A stretch of DNA of 64,000 nucleotides from G963663315 sp965116335 (GTDB lineage Bacteria; Pseudomonadota; Gammaproteobacteria; Arenicellales; Poriferihabitantaceae): contig OZ220677.1 in NCBI GenBank assembly GCA_965116335.1, positions 2,923,680 through 2,987,679 of the forward strand, written 5' to 3'. This document shows positions 44,501 to 59,500 of the stretch, in pieces. The notes beneath the pieces were generated by a model. That model worked only from the letters and a program-made list of their open reading frames with translations. It was not told where the DNA came from and did not search any database. Each line of letters begins with the position of its first letter. The stretch's first letter is position 1. The position numbers were made by a program, and so were the translations under genes.

Positions 44501-47500
44501 AGTTTGTCGCGGCGACGGATGTCGGCGCCGGCAAGACTATCTCCATCAACGATACCGGCACCGCCAGCATCACCATCGCCACTGTGGACGACGAGACAGA
44601 CGAGGTGGACGGCAGTCTCAGCGCTACGCTCGCTACCGGCGCTGGTTACGTGGTCGCCACCGCACCGGGCAATGCGGCTACCGTCCGGATCAGCGATAAC
44701 GAGGATACGCTGGTCACGCTGAGCGCCGATGCCAACGTCACGGAGGGCGACAAGGCCACCATCACCGCTACCATCAACGGCCTCGCCCCGGTTGCCGATG
44801 TGACCATCCCCATCAACGCCACCACCGGCAGCACGGACGGCACCGCAGAAACCACCGACTACGATGCCCCGGCCAGTATCACCATACTCAAAGGTGAGCA
44901 GACCGGCACCACCGAGTTCATCACCCATCTCGACGCCGACAAGGATGATGACACGGTCAAGCTCGCCCTCGGTACGTTGCCAGATGGTCTCGCCGCCGGG
45001 GACCCGTCCGCAGTGACGGTCAGCATCGACGATGACGGCAAGGGCGTGGAAGCCACCCTCAAGAGCAGCGCAACCGCGGTCGACAACGGTGACTCCGTTA
45101 CCATCACCATCAGCCTGGATCGCGCCTTCGCCGCCAGGACCGCCATCCCCATCGCGGTGGCTGGTTCAGGAAGCAATCCGGCGGAAGCGACCGAATGGCA
45201 GGCGCCCGCCAGCATCGAGGTGGCGGCAGGCGCGACCTCGGCGACCGCCGACGCGACCTCGGCGACCGCCGACATTGCCACGATTCGTGATCAGGATACA
45301 GCCAGTGAGGAATTTACCGTCAGCTTCGGCTCGCCGTTGCCGACCAACCTGTCCACCGGCACCCCGGACTCGGCCAAAGTCACCATCACCGATGACGGCC
45401 TCGGTCACAGCATCACCTTCACCGCCAGCCCCAATCCGGTCGATGAAGACACCACCACCACCCTCACCGCCACCGCCAACGGTATCTTCGATGCCGATGT
45501 CATCGTGCCACTGGCGCTGACCAACGGCACGGCAGAGAACGGCGACTATGCAACCCCCACCACCGGCATCACCATCGCCAAAGGCGCGACCAGCGGCACC
45601 GGCACTCTCACCACCATCGGCGATGCCGATACGGATGATGATACCTTCACAGTGAGAGTCGGCACGCCACTGCCCACCGGCGTAGTTGCGAGTAGCGCGG
45701 GCTATACTATTACCATCAAGGACACCAAAGCGTTTGCGGTGGTCAAGCCGGAGTTGACGGTGACCGCTACGCCAGAGGCGGGTGCGGACAACTATAATGC
45801 CGATGTCTCGGTGGACGAAGGCGAATCGATCACCGTCACGGCGACACTTGATCGGGCGCATAGCGCGGATATTGTTTTGCCGGTGACGATGACTCCTGGC
45901 AGGAGTTATTATGACCCCGACTCCGACCCCGATCCCAACGCTGCCGAAGCAGGCGACTACGGCAGCCTGGCCAACATCACCATCAAGGCCGGACAGAAAA
46001 CCGGCACCGGCTCCATCACCACCAATCAGGATGATGATGAGGATGACGAATACTTCTATACCGAGGTAGATCTTAGCGGTCTCGGAGGCGCAGTCGGATA
46101 CGGTGGTTCTTCCTGCTATGATGGACTCTGTACCTTCACCGTTGAGATCGTCGATGACGACAAGCCGCCGCCGACTGTGGGGTTTGCGTTTTTTAATCAG
46201 TTTGTTTTGCGCGATCTCGGAGAATCACGACCTAGTGTCGGAATACAGATCGAAGCGGAGCTTGAAACCTTTCCTTCTACTCCCGATTATGCCGTCGATG
46301 TGTACGTTGATGTGACGCAGGAAGGGCGTTATCTGAAATCGGAGAGTCTCGGCAGACAAAAGCTGACCATCCCCGCGGGAAACGGGTACGCGGACCTCTT
46401 TCTCGATCTGGATGATGATGCCATCGACGAACCCAATGGCTCGATCACACTGACCCTGGTCGAGGATGCCAGCTACAAATTCGATCCGGCGAGCAAAGCG
46501 TTCAGCTTCACCATGGAAGATGACGACCTGACCCTGGTCACCATGACGGCGCCGGATGGCGATATTGTCGAAGCGGGTGGCAGCAAGACCTTCACCATTA
46601 CTTTGAACCGCGCTCTGGTGGATGGGGAAGTGCTGCCGATCAACCTTGCATTCACAACCGCCACCAAATATGCCGATCTGGGTACGGACTTTACCCTGTC
46701 GCCTCCATCGCCACTTCCATCCGGCGTTTCCTATAAGCACTTCGACAGTACGGATGCATCAGTCAATCGGCCCGCCATTGTCTTTACCGGCGGTAGAAAT
46801 GCGGACAAGCGTGCCACCTTTACGCTCACTGCCAAACAGGATACGGTAGTCGAGCAGCCGGGATTAGCTCCCACAAGGAAACCTTATGAGGAAGTCCAGG
46901 TGAAGATTCATAATTTTTACGGGCAGTCGGGGCTTAGCGGCGGTGCCGAAGGCAGGCCAAAGCCGGAACCGAACATACAATTTCGTATCCTCGACGATGA
47001 TAAACAAAACGGTGATACTGCCAGTCTCAACCCGGGATTTTTGTTTTCGCACAACCATGCGATGGATATTAGCGAGGGCACGAGCAAGACCCTCAAGGTC
47101 AAGCTCGCTACCAATCCGGGAGCAACGGCCAATGTGGCGCTCTCTCTGAGCCCCCAAACACGGGGAGACGATGTTTCCACAAATCTCACCGTAAACCCTG
47201 CATCCTTGTCGTTCAAGGCATCGAACTGGAGCAATGAACAAACGGTCACCATCAACGCACTGAACGACACGGATGCAGAAACTAAAACTGCTTTCCTGTG
47301 GTTCACACCGACCGGATATACGGGGGTGGACCCCGTTTCTCTGAACGTGACTGCCGTAGACGCTGGCGCCGGACTCACGCTCACTTCACCCTCTCCATCC
47401 CGTCTGACTGTCAACAATACCGGCACCTATACCGTCAAACTGAAGAGCAAACCCTCGGATAATGTCGTCGTCACGCCGGTCAGCAGCGATGAACGCATCG

Positions 47501-50500
47501 CTACGGTCAGCGGCGACCTGACTTTTACTCCTGCGAACTGGAATACGCCGCAGACCGTTACGGTGACCGGCCAGGGCGCGGGCAGTGTCCAGATCGCGCA
47601 TACCTGGGAATCCAATAACGACTACGACTACTACCAGATCATGGCGACCTCGCCGGTCGAGTTCACCGTCACCGATACCGGCAACCGCACGCTGACTCTG
47701 GAAGCGCTGACGACAACGGTGGAGGAGGGCAAGAGCATCACCGTCAAAGCCAAACTCGACCGCGCTCACACGGTGGACACGACAGGAAACCTGAGCTTCA
47801 CCTTTGGTGGAAGGGTGACTAGCGGAGGTCAGAGAGTACGCACGACTGCGGAAAGCGACGACTTCACCCCGACTACCAGAACAACAGTCACCATCCCGGC
47901 AGGTTCCACCTCTGCATCCGTCACCCTGTCCGCTGTCAACGAGGCCGAGGGCAGCGCGATCTACGAGGGCAATGAGACCTTCGGAGTCGATCTCTTTAGC
48001 GGTGGCACACGCGGTGTCAGCACGGACAGGAATAACAACAGCGCCATTATCACCATCACCGACGAGGCCGACCGGCCGGTATTCGAGCTGGTGCCGCCGG
48101 ACCCGTTGCATGGCGCCGAGGGCGACCAGAACAAGAACCGGGTATTCAAGGTCACCAAGACCGGCGCTACTGAACTGCCCGCGACCGTGGATATCGCCTC
48201 CGCCGATGGCACGGCGACCGCGCCCGGTGATTACACGTCCATCGCGGCCAATACAACTCTCAATTTCGCCACAGGCGCCACCGAGAAACCCGTCACCGTG
48301 ACCTTCAAGGACGATGATATTGACGAACTGAAAGAAGACTTTACCGTCACTCTCAGCAACCCGACCGCCGCCCGGCTCGGCGTCACCCCCTCCGCCACGG
48401 TCGAGCTTACCGATGACGACCCGACTGTGGTCTCGCTTGGCGTGAATCCAGCGCCCATCGTCGAGAATGCTGGAACCCGGGAACTTGTCGTCACCCTCGC
48501 CCGCCCCCTGACCACCGGCGAAGTACTGCCAGTGACACTCGACTTCACCGGCGATGCCGATTTCGGCGAGGACTACACATTGAGCGCCCCGCAAACGCCA
48601 CCCACCGGCGTCGCCTTTGCCAATCTCGCCAGTACCGACCTGAAAACCAATCCGCCCACGGTCACCTTCACTGGCGGTGACAGCGCATCCAGGACCGCAA
48701 TCCTCACGCTGACCGCGACTCCGGACTCGGCTGATGAAGGCGACCATGAAACGGTCACCGTCAGCCTCGGTACGCTCGATGCCAACTCCGGTACGGGCCT
48801 GGACGGGGGAGCGAAAGTTCATGCGACCGCTAACACGGGCAGCTTCAAAATCACAGACGATGACGCTACGCCGACCGGCATTACCCTGACGGTGGATACC
48901 GATACCGCTACAGACGGGGCGCAGGATGAAGTGTCCGAGAATATCGCCAGCCCGCCGTCTGTCGAGGTCACTGCCACCATTGACGGCAGCAGCGTGTTCA
49001 CCGATGACAAGACCCTGAGTGTCTCGGTGGTCGGCGGTACTGCCACCGTGGTCGACGACTTTAAGGCTGTCACCGCGTTCGACCTCAAGATTCCGGCGGG
49101 CGAAAGCAGTGTCAAGGGCAGCTTCACCCTGGCGCCGGTCTATGATGGCGCAAAGGAGGACGACGAGACGATTTCCGTCACCGGCACGCTCACGCCCGCA
49201 GTGCAGGGTCTCACCGTCAATTCCGCGACCATCACCCTGCTCGATCACAGCGTCATCCCGGAGATCAGCGTAGCGGTGGACAAGAGCGGCCAGAAAATCA
49301 CCGAGGGCAGCCAGGCGACTTATACAGTCACCAGCAGCGTCTCTATCCCGGTAGACATTACGGTCAATGTCACGCTCACCCGGCAAGGCAGTTTCGTCCC
49401 TGCCCAGACGCTCACCAATACGACCACGGTAACCATCCCGAAGAATACCACTAGCGCGACTCAGACCATCGCCACGCAAGCCGATAATACCGATGAAGCG
49501 GACGGCTCGCTGACCCTGACTCTGGATGCGGCGGATAACGGCGAATACAACGTGTCCACAGCCAAAGGTAACGCGGTAGTGACCGTCACTGATGACGATG
49601 CCACTACCATCGCGCTGGTCGCCGGTGCATCCAGCACACTGACCGAAGGCGATACCAGTACCAGCGCCACGCTCACCCTGCGCCTCGGTCGCGCTCTGGT
49701 CGCCGGTGAGGTCGTCGAGGTTCCGCTCGCCATTACCAGCAGCACCGGCGCGGTCATCGCCGAATTGACCGATGCTGACCGTGACTATATTCTCTCAGCC
49801 ACCGGCACAGGCGTCAGCAGCACGTTGGTACGCACCGTCAATCCCCGCATCAAGTTCACCGGCGGCGCTGGCGTGCGCGAGGCGACCCTTACCCTCACTG
49901 CTACCGCCCGCGATGACGGGGAGGAGGATCATGAGGTGCTCAACATCACTCTCGGCGACCTCCAGGCGAACGGCCTCGCTACCCGCATCAGTGGCGGAGT
50001 GGTGGCCCATGACGCCGACAACGACCCGCAAACGTCCGAGAACAGTGTGGGCATCACCATCCAGGATGACGAGGGACTGAAGCCGGAACTGATAGTCGCC
50101 TGGGCAACCGGTGAAACGTTTAACAATTCACCGACCGAAGGCGGCACGGTCAAGATGGTGATCAAGGCCGACCCGGCGCCGCAGGCCGATATGACGGTGC
50201 ACTTCGCTGTCAGTGAAAGAGCGGGTTCCAACTATGTTGCCACAGGTGAGGAAGGCAAGAAGACGGTGACGCTGAAGAGTGGCGCAAAGCAGGTCGCTGT
50301 CAATGTGCCCACCGTCAATGATGAAAAGGATGAAATCGGGGGGCTGGTGTATGTCACTCTGATCGCTGATGATGCCTATCGTCTGGGGTGGCGCGAATCG
50401 TACTCCAGACTGGTGAAAGACGACGATGAGACTGCCGTCAGCATCGAGCGGGATTGCGGCCATAATGCCTGCTATCCGATCTCCGAGGACGGCGCCACCG

Positions 50501-53500
50501 CCGAGTTCGAGATTAGTCTCGGCATCGCGCTTAATCGCTCAAGCCAGACTGTGACTGTGCCACTCAATGTAGCCGGTGCAACAGTCGGTACGCATTACAC
50601 GCTGGGCCTCAAGCCCGGCACCCAGACTGGCGTTACCTGGCTGGACTCCGGCTCCTACAGCACCCAGAACCCGGCGGTGCGTTTCAGTGGCGAGGGCGCG
50701 AAAAAGGCGGTACTCACCCTGACTACTATCGACAACAACGATAACAATACCCGCACGCTGGATATAAGCCTCGGCACACTCACAGCGCACCAGACTGTCT
50801 ACGGCGGCGTCGAGAAGGGCGCCGCCGACACGGCCCGCGTCAAGATCGTCAATGATGACGGTACGCCGGTAGTGCGTGTGGAGGCCCAGGTCGCGGAACT
50901 CCGCGAAGGCGAGGACGCGGGCGGTAGCCGGGACCCACATCCCAAAATGTATATCTATGCCGAGCCGGTGCCACAGACCGATATTACGGTCAGCGCCACA
51001 CTGAGTCAGACAGGAGACGTGATTGATTCCAATGGCGCCCAGCCCGGCAAGAGAAACTATGTCATCCAGGCCGGGCAGGCGGCCCCTGAGGTGGTTGAGT
51101 TCCGTATTGAAAACGATCAGATTGACGAACCCACCGGCTCCGTCACCCTGCAAGCCCATGCGGGCACAGGTTATACCCTGGTGCCGGACAAGAGCAGCGC
51201 GACCACACGCATCATTGATACCGATGGCGGGCCTACCGTCAGTCTGTCAGCGGCCAGCGCCAGCGTCTCCGAAGGCGGCAATGCGGTATTTACCGTGAAC
51301 CGTAGCACAGAAGGCGCACATCCTAGCTGGAAAGAAAAAGGCCGCACCGTGGTGCGGGTACGGATTTCGCAGCGCGGCGACCTCGTGAAGCCTGAACATC
51401 TGGGTATCCAGACCGTCGAGCTGTTGAAGGGCTGGACCGAGAGAACTCACAATGTGCCCACCATCGACGATTCCAAAGGCGAGAAGGACGGCACGATTAC
51501 TGTAGAGTTGTTGCCCAACGACAGTAGTGTCAGCAACCTCGATTTAGAATACGCCATCGATCCGACCGGCAACCAGGCCATGGTCACCGTGCTGGATGAT
51601 GAGGGCGGCGCCGGCGTATCCATCTATAACGAGAAGACCACGGTCAGTGAGAACAATCTTGCCAGGACCGGCAGCTACATGGTGGAACTCGCCACCGATC
51701 CGGTACAGACCGCCACCCTCACGGTTAATGTGCCCACTGCCCATCAGGATTCGCTCACCGTCCAGGGACCTGGCGGTACGGCCGGTTCGAGTGCTACGGT
51801 TGATTTCACTCCCGGCGCCAGCGGCACATGGAAGGATCCACAGATGATCACCATTGCGCCAGTGATCGATGACGACGGCGAAGCCGATACTTTCGCGCTC
51901 ACGCACAGCATCACCAACTACACGGATTATACCGGCTCGATTGAGGATGTCAGCGTCACCGTTAATGACATCGGCTATGACCTGATGCTCAGCCATGACA
52001 ACGGCAGCAACAAGCTCAAAGTGGCGGAACCGGCCGGTCAGGAAATCTATCATCTCCGGCTCACCAGCCAGCCTGCCAGTAATACCACCGTCACGGTCAC
52101 GCCGACCATCGGCGACGAGACGCTCGCCACAGTCGGCGGCGCGGTGACCTTTACCGACACCGACTGGAAAGAACCGAAGTCCATCGCGGTCTCCGGCCTG
52201 GAACAGGGTACGCTCACCATTACCCACGCGGTCACCAGCACAGACCCCAATTATGCGCTCAGCGGTAACTTCCCGGTCGGTGTCATGGTCATTGCCGACA
52301 ACCGCCGCCCGGTGGAACTCTCCGCCGCGCCGGACCCGGTGGCCGAGGGCGCCGAAGTCACGCTGACTGCGACTATTCCACAGGCGGTCTATCCAGAGAA
52401 AGCGGTCACCATCCCGCTCACCTACACTGAAGGTACTGCCGTCACCGCCGACTACACGGCAGTCAACAGCATCACGATTGCTGCGGGGCAGACCAGCGGC
52501 ACCGCTACGCTCGCCACGGTCGATGATACCGCTTATGAGACGCCGAATGAGACTTTCACCGTAGCTTTCGATACGAATGCGTTGCCGCGGGAATTGATCG
52601 CCGGTACGACAACCTCGGCGCTAATCGCCATCGACGATGCGGCAGATATAGCGCGCAAGGTCAGCCTGTCGGTGGCGAAAAACCCGGTGCAGGAGGGTCC
52701 TGACAGCGTACAACTGACCGCGACTCTCGACTCCGCGCTGACCGCCCCGGCGCGCGCCATCACCATCCCGCTCAATTACACCCTCGGCACTGCCCAGGCC
52801 GAAGACTTTACCGAAGTCGCCAATGTCACCATCGAAGCAGGTAAACGCAGCGCTACGGTGAGCATTCCGATTGTTGATGACACCGAACATGAGATGCCGG
52901 ACGAGACCTTCACCATCGCGCTCGGTACGCTGCCTGCCGGTCTCGAAGCGGGAGATACGACATCCATCGACGTCGGGATTGATGACTTCTTTGATGGCCC
53001 GACCACGTTGAGGTTCACCGAAGCGAGCGCACAGATCCCGAGAGGCTCGCCGGGTGTACTCATCCCACTGGTGACTGACAAGGCCGTGTCGAATAAACTG
53101 ACTATTCCGTTGCTGTATACCTACGATACGGCCAAACCGGCGGACATCAATCCAGTCACAAAAATCGTTGTACCGGGCGGAAGGAAGTTGAATAATTCAA
53201 CGGAAAAGATCACGGTGAATATTCCCGCCGATGGCATCTACCAGGGTCTCCGGACTTTCACGGTGAAGATGGGCGAATTGTCATTTTCGGAGCCGGATGT
53301 TGTCAATAAGGGCACTCCGAAAGAAATAGAATTCAGTATCGTAGACGATGTAGGTGCCCCGTCTTTCAAATATACGGACACAAAGGTTGTTGTGGAGGTG
53401 AATGAAGGCAACCCGGAGTTCCCCCTTGTCCGCACAGGGAAGACCGCAGTCTCCTCATTTCTTGTCTATACAGCCAGACCCCGTTTCGGCGTAACCGCGG

Positions 53501-56500
53501 GCACTGATATCACAGTACCAGCCAATGGTAAGCACGAAGGCGAGGTGACCCCGGATGACCCCCCATCCATACTGTTGCCAGTCATTGACGATGATGAGGA
53601 TGAGGCTGGCGCCGAGTACTTTGGTCTTCTATTTGAACGCACAGGCCACCGGGATGTGAAAACTCCCCCTAAAGGCGGCACCAAATATATTCGGATTATT
53701 GACGACGACCCGACGCCGGTTACCCTGTCGCCATCGACCGATGTTGAAATTAATGAGGGGGATGACCAGACTACGGCTGAGTTGACGCTGACGCTGGAGC
53801 GGCCACTCGAAAATACCGCATTTCGTTTCGGCGAAGATTCACTTGTCGAAACCGCCGAGATTCCGCTGCTGATTACCACCAGCACCGGGGCCGCGCTACC
53901 CGGCGCCGCGAGCGCTGATTTCACCCTGACGGCGAGCGGTAACGGGGTCACGGTTAGCGACCAGAACAGCGCCACGCCAAAAATCAAGTTCAGCAAGGCC
54001 GGAGAATCGAACAAGGTACAGACCGCCACCATCACCCTCACCGCCACCAACCGCGATGACGGCGACTTCCAGGACGAGACTATCCAGATCGCCCTCGGCG
54101 ACCTGACCGCGAGCACGCTCGCCACCAATCTCGAGGGCGGTATCAGCGCCAGCGACGATGGTGACGCGACCACGACCGATAACACGGTCGCCATCACGAT
54201 TGTAGACGATGAGGAAGGCCCGGACGGTTTCGACCTGTCGGTGAGTCCGGGCTCCGTTGCCGAGAACGCCCAGGCCGCGACTACCATTACGGTTACCGCT
54301 ACCGGCAAGGACGGCGGTTCATTCACAGAAGATCAGGACATCGAGATCACCGTGGGCGGCGGCGCGGACGATACCGCTATCTCCGGCACCGACTACACAG
54401 CCGTGGAGAAGTTTACCTTCATCGTCCCCGCGAACCAGAGTAGCGCTACTGGCAGCTTCAGCCTTGATCCCACCGATGATGAGATCGATGAGATCGATGA
54501 GACCCTGAGTGTCACCGGCAAATCCGGCTCGCTGGTCATCACGCCAGCCAGCATCACCATCACCGATGACGACCTGGGGCCAACTGTATCCGTGGCTGAT
54601 GCAACGGCAGTGACCGAAGGAGACGACACGGCGGCGACCACTGACATGACCTTCACGGTGAGCCTGTCGGCAGTCAGTGGCCGGGACGTGACCGTGCCTT
54701 ACACACTGACCGGCACCGCCACCGATGGCAGCGACTACGATGCCCCCGCCACCCAATCCCTGACTATCGAGGCGGGGGATAGCAGTGGTGAGATCGTGAT
54801 TCCGGTCCAGGGCGATGCCATTGAGGAGCCGAATGAAACCATCATCGTCACCCTCGACGCGCCGACTAATGCCACAATTTCCTCTGAGGCGGGCGCAGGC
54901 GTTGGAACCGGCACTATTACCAATGACGATGTGCGGGGCGTGACGGTGGTGGGTGGTCCCTTGAGTCTGGCGGAGGTGGACGATGCGGATACTCAGGAAA
55001 CCAAAGAGAATGAGGGCACTTACACGGTCGTACTCACCAGCGAGCCGACCGATGATGTGCGGATTGATCTGACCGCGCCGGAGATGGTGACCTTGAGCGC
55101 ATCCAGCCTGACCTTTACGCCGTCGAACTGGAATGTGGCACAGACGGTTACTGTCACTGCCGTGAGCGACGACAAGGACAATGCCGGGGATCAGCGCACC
55201 GGCGATATTAGCCACACGGTGGTAGCAGGTTCATCAGACTATGGCAGTGTCACGGTGGATAGTGTAGCGGTCACGGTCAACGATGATGACGATGCCCCTA
55301 CCGTGTCGGTAGCCGATGCGACCGCAGTCACCGAAGGCGACAACTCCAATACGACAGTGAACATGAGCTTCACGGTGAGTTTGTCTGCCATGAGCGGCAA
55401 GGTGGTCACGGTGCCCTATACACTGACCGGAACCGCTACGGCCACCGATGACTATATCGAGCCCAATCTCAAATCAGTCACCATTGCCGCCGGTTCGGCA
55501 AGAGCTGACATTATTATCTCGATCAAGGGCGACACACTGGACGAGCCGGATGAGACCGTGATGGTTACGCTGGGCACTCCGGCTAACGCCACAGTCTCCA
55601 CGGTAGCGGGTGAGGGCAGCGCAAGTGGCGCCATCACCGATGACGATGTTACTACGGTCACGCTGGCGCGGGCTGGTTCGGGTGGTATTGCCGAGGATGG
55701 GGGGACAGAGGATATTACCGTTACGCTGGGCCGGGCATTGGTAGCGGGTGAGAGTGTCACCGTACCGTTGACTGTGACCGGAGCGACTGAGACCACGCAC
55801 TATACGCTGGGACTCAAGAGTGGTGGCGGTACAGGGGTCACGCTGGATACAACCTCACCGCACAGCGCCCAGCACCCGGCGGTAAAACTTGAGGGCGCCG
55901 GAGCGAAAACCGCGACCCTGACGCTGACTGCTGTTGCCAATACCGACCGTATCAGCCGCACGGTAGCGATTGCTTTTGGTACGAGTACCCGTGCCCCGTC
56001 ATCCAGTGACTTATCCGGTGGTATCAGTACCAGTGGCACGGCTTCTGTACTGATACTGGATGATGATGCCCAGATCAGTGTCACGGCTGCCAGCGCCGCC
56101 GAGGGTAGCGCCGTAGTATTCACCGTGACCCTGCCCGACCCGGCGCCATCAGGTGGCGTAACGATTGACTACTCAACGGCTGACGGTCGCGGCACTAATA
56201 CAGATACTTACCAGGTCGCCACCAGTGCTGATTACACGGCGGCTGCGGATAATGCCACGCTCACCATCGCCGAAGGCGATTCCAGTGGCACGATCAGCAT
56301 AGCCACCACCGATGATAATACTTATGAGGGCGACCACTACTTCACACTGACTCTGAATAGTACCAATACCTTCAATATCAGCACTACAGCCGGTTCCGCT
56401 ACTGGCACGATTACCGATGCGGAAGATACGCCGACCTTCGCCTTCTCTGTCGCATCGACCGATGCCGCCGAGAATGCCGGGAATTTGACCCTGACGATTG

Positions 56501-59500
56501 AGAAGACCGGCACGACCCTGGTTGCCTCAACCGTGAGCTACGCCACGACCAATGGCACCGCTACCGGCGGCAGTGACTTCACGGCGATTGCCAGCACAGA
56601 CCTGACCTTTGCCCACGATGATACCAGCCAGGCCATTACGGTCACCATCACCGATGACACTACAGATGAAGCGACCGAAGCCTTCACCGTAGACCTGACT
56701 GCCGGTTCTCATGCCAAACTCGGTAGTACAAAGAGTCACAGCATCAGCATTACCGATAATGATGCGACTACGGTAACGCTGGGTGTCCCAACCACTGCTA
56801 TTGACGAGAATGCGGGCACCAAAACCATCACGGTTACGCTCGGTCGCGCCCTGACTGGCGATGAGACGCTGGATGTACCGCTTACCTTCGGGGGTACGGC
56901 TACATTCGGTGACGACTACACACTGGCGGAGCCGAACTCGACTCCGACCGGCGTTAGCTACTCGAATCTTGCCAGTAGCAATCTCACGGACAGCCCGCCG
57001 ACGATTGCCTTCTCCGGCGTAAGCGGTGCTGCGAGTAGCGCTACGGTCATTCTCACGGCTACGGCGGATACGACAGATGAAGGCGCAACTGAATCGGTCA
57101 CGGTAGGACTCGGTACGCTCAATGCCAATTCCGGCGCGAACCTGCATGGTGGTGCCTCCGGTTCGGGTACAGCGACCTTCAATATCACGGATGATGATGC
57201 CAAGCCAACCGTCACGCTGGCCTTGTCGTCTGCATCCATTGACGAGGACGGCGGAGTGACCACGGTGACTGCGACCCTGTCTCACCCATCGAGCCAGGAT
57301 GTCACACTGACGGTAGCCGCCGCGGCGGTATCTCCTGCAGTTGCGGGCGACTACACACTCAGTGGCACGACTCTGACCATTGCTGCCGAAGCCACCACCA
57401 GCACCGGCACGGTGACGATTACGGCGGTAGATAATGATATAGACACAGCCAACAAGACGGTCACGGTCTCGGCGACCGCGACCGGCGGTAATGGCGTTTC
57501 CTCTCCAGAAAGTGTGACCCTGACCATTACCGATGACGACACGCGCGGCGTAACCATAGCGGGCGACCCCTTGAGCATGGAAGAGGTGGACAATACCGAA
57601 ACGGAGAATACGACCGAGAATCAGGACAGCTATACAGTAGAGCTCACCAGCAAGCCGACAGATGATGTACAAATCAACCTGACTGCGCCGGGTATGGTGA
57701 CCTTGAGCCCGACTTCGCTGACCTTCACGCCATCGAACTGGGATGTGGCACAGACGGTTACCGCCACGGCCGTGGACGACGACACGGACAATGCCGGGGA
57801 TGCCCGCACCGGTAATATCACCCATGCGGTGGTTGCGGGTTCATCGGACTACACCGGAGTCACGGCGGACAATGTAGCGGTCACGGTCAACGATGAAGAT
57901 GGCGAACCGACCCTGTCGATTGATGCGCCAACCGTTACCGAAGGCGACAGTGGCAGCAAGACCCTGACCTTCAAGGTCACCCTCACACCGGCCAGTGGCA
58001 AGGCGGTCAGTGTAGGTTACGCTGATACAACTGATGGCACCGCCACCTCTGCCACCGACTATGCCGCGATCTCATCGGGCACATTGAACTTCACCGCCAG
58101 AGATACCGAGAAGACGGTAGCAGTCACAGTCAACGGTGATGAAATAGACGAACCGAATGAAACCATCATCCTGCGTCTGTCCTCACCGAGCAATGCCATG
58201 TTCACTGGCAGCGCAACCACTCTCGATGGCACGGGCACCATCAACGATGATGACACCAAAGGCGTAACCATAGCGGGTGATCCATTGAGCATGGATGAGG
58301 CAGACAATACCGAAACGGAGAGTACGACCGAGAACCAGGACAGCTATACCGTAGTACTGGATAGTAAGCCAACCAACAATGTACAAATCAACCTCACTGC
58401 GCCGGACCTGGTGACCTTGAGCACATCCAGCCTGACCTTCACGCCATCGAACTGGAACCAGGCACAAACGGTCACGGCCACTGCGGTGGATGACCCCATC
58501 GACAATGCGGGTAATGAACGCACGGGACATATTACCCATGCGGTAGTAGCGGGTTCATCAGACTATGGCGGTGTCACGGTAGATCGTGTAGCAGTCACCG
58601 TAACCGATGACGATGAAGCCCCCACCGGCATTACCCTGTCGGTAAACCCGAAAGAAATTGCAGAAGACGCAGACGAGACGAGTATTACTGTAACCGCTAC
58701 GGTGAATGGCAGTACCCGCTATTCAGATGCCCAGACGGTGACCGTGACCATAGGTAAATCGACTGACAGCGCCGTATCCGGCACCGACTATACGCCAGTA
58801 TCTACCTTGGAACTGGAGATTCCTGCTGGCGATGCGAGTGTTTCCAAGTCCTTTGATCTGACTCCCACGGATGACAACCTGGACGAATTGGATGAAACGA
58901 TCAGTGTCACTGGTTCATCCAGCAGTCTGACCGTAGATGGAACCCACATCACGATTACTGATGACGATATACCGGAGATCAGCATGAGCGCAGGTACAGC
59001 CGTTACCGAAGGCACGGCGGCGAGCTTTACAGTCAATGCGGATATTGCGCCGGTTGCTGCTCTGACCGTCAATGTTGAGGTAGACACTACGGCAGGCTTC
59101 GCCGTAAACGGCACAACCGGCGCACAAACCTTGACCTTCCGTGCCGGAAGGACCGATGAGACCTACACAGTCAATACCCAGGCTGATACGACTGATGAGG
59201 CAGATGGATCCGTTACCGTAACCGTACAGGCGGGTACGAATTACACGGTATCATCCAGCGATGACTCAGATAGTGTAGGCGTAAACGATGATGATGCCAC
59301 CACAGTCACGCTGGCGCGGGCTAGTTCGGGTGGTATTGCCGAGAACTCCGGTACAGAGGATATTACCATTACGCTCGGCAGAGCATTGGTAGCGGGTGAG
59401 AGTGTCACGGTGCCGCTTGCGGTAACCGGCGCGACCGTATCGACCCACTATACGCTCGGTCTCAAGAGTGGTGGCGGTACAGGTGTATCGCTGGATACGA

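Noticed and set aside
47386..49479. Long minus-strand open frame (697 codons) inside the giant gene
   Set aside because: The plus-strand frame is open, has a signal peptide and Calx-beta motifs. The minus frame gives a low-complexity Gly/Arg/Asp-rich product without motifs, as expected opposite a Thr/Val/Asp-rich coding frame.
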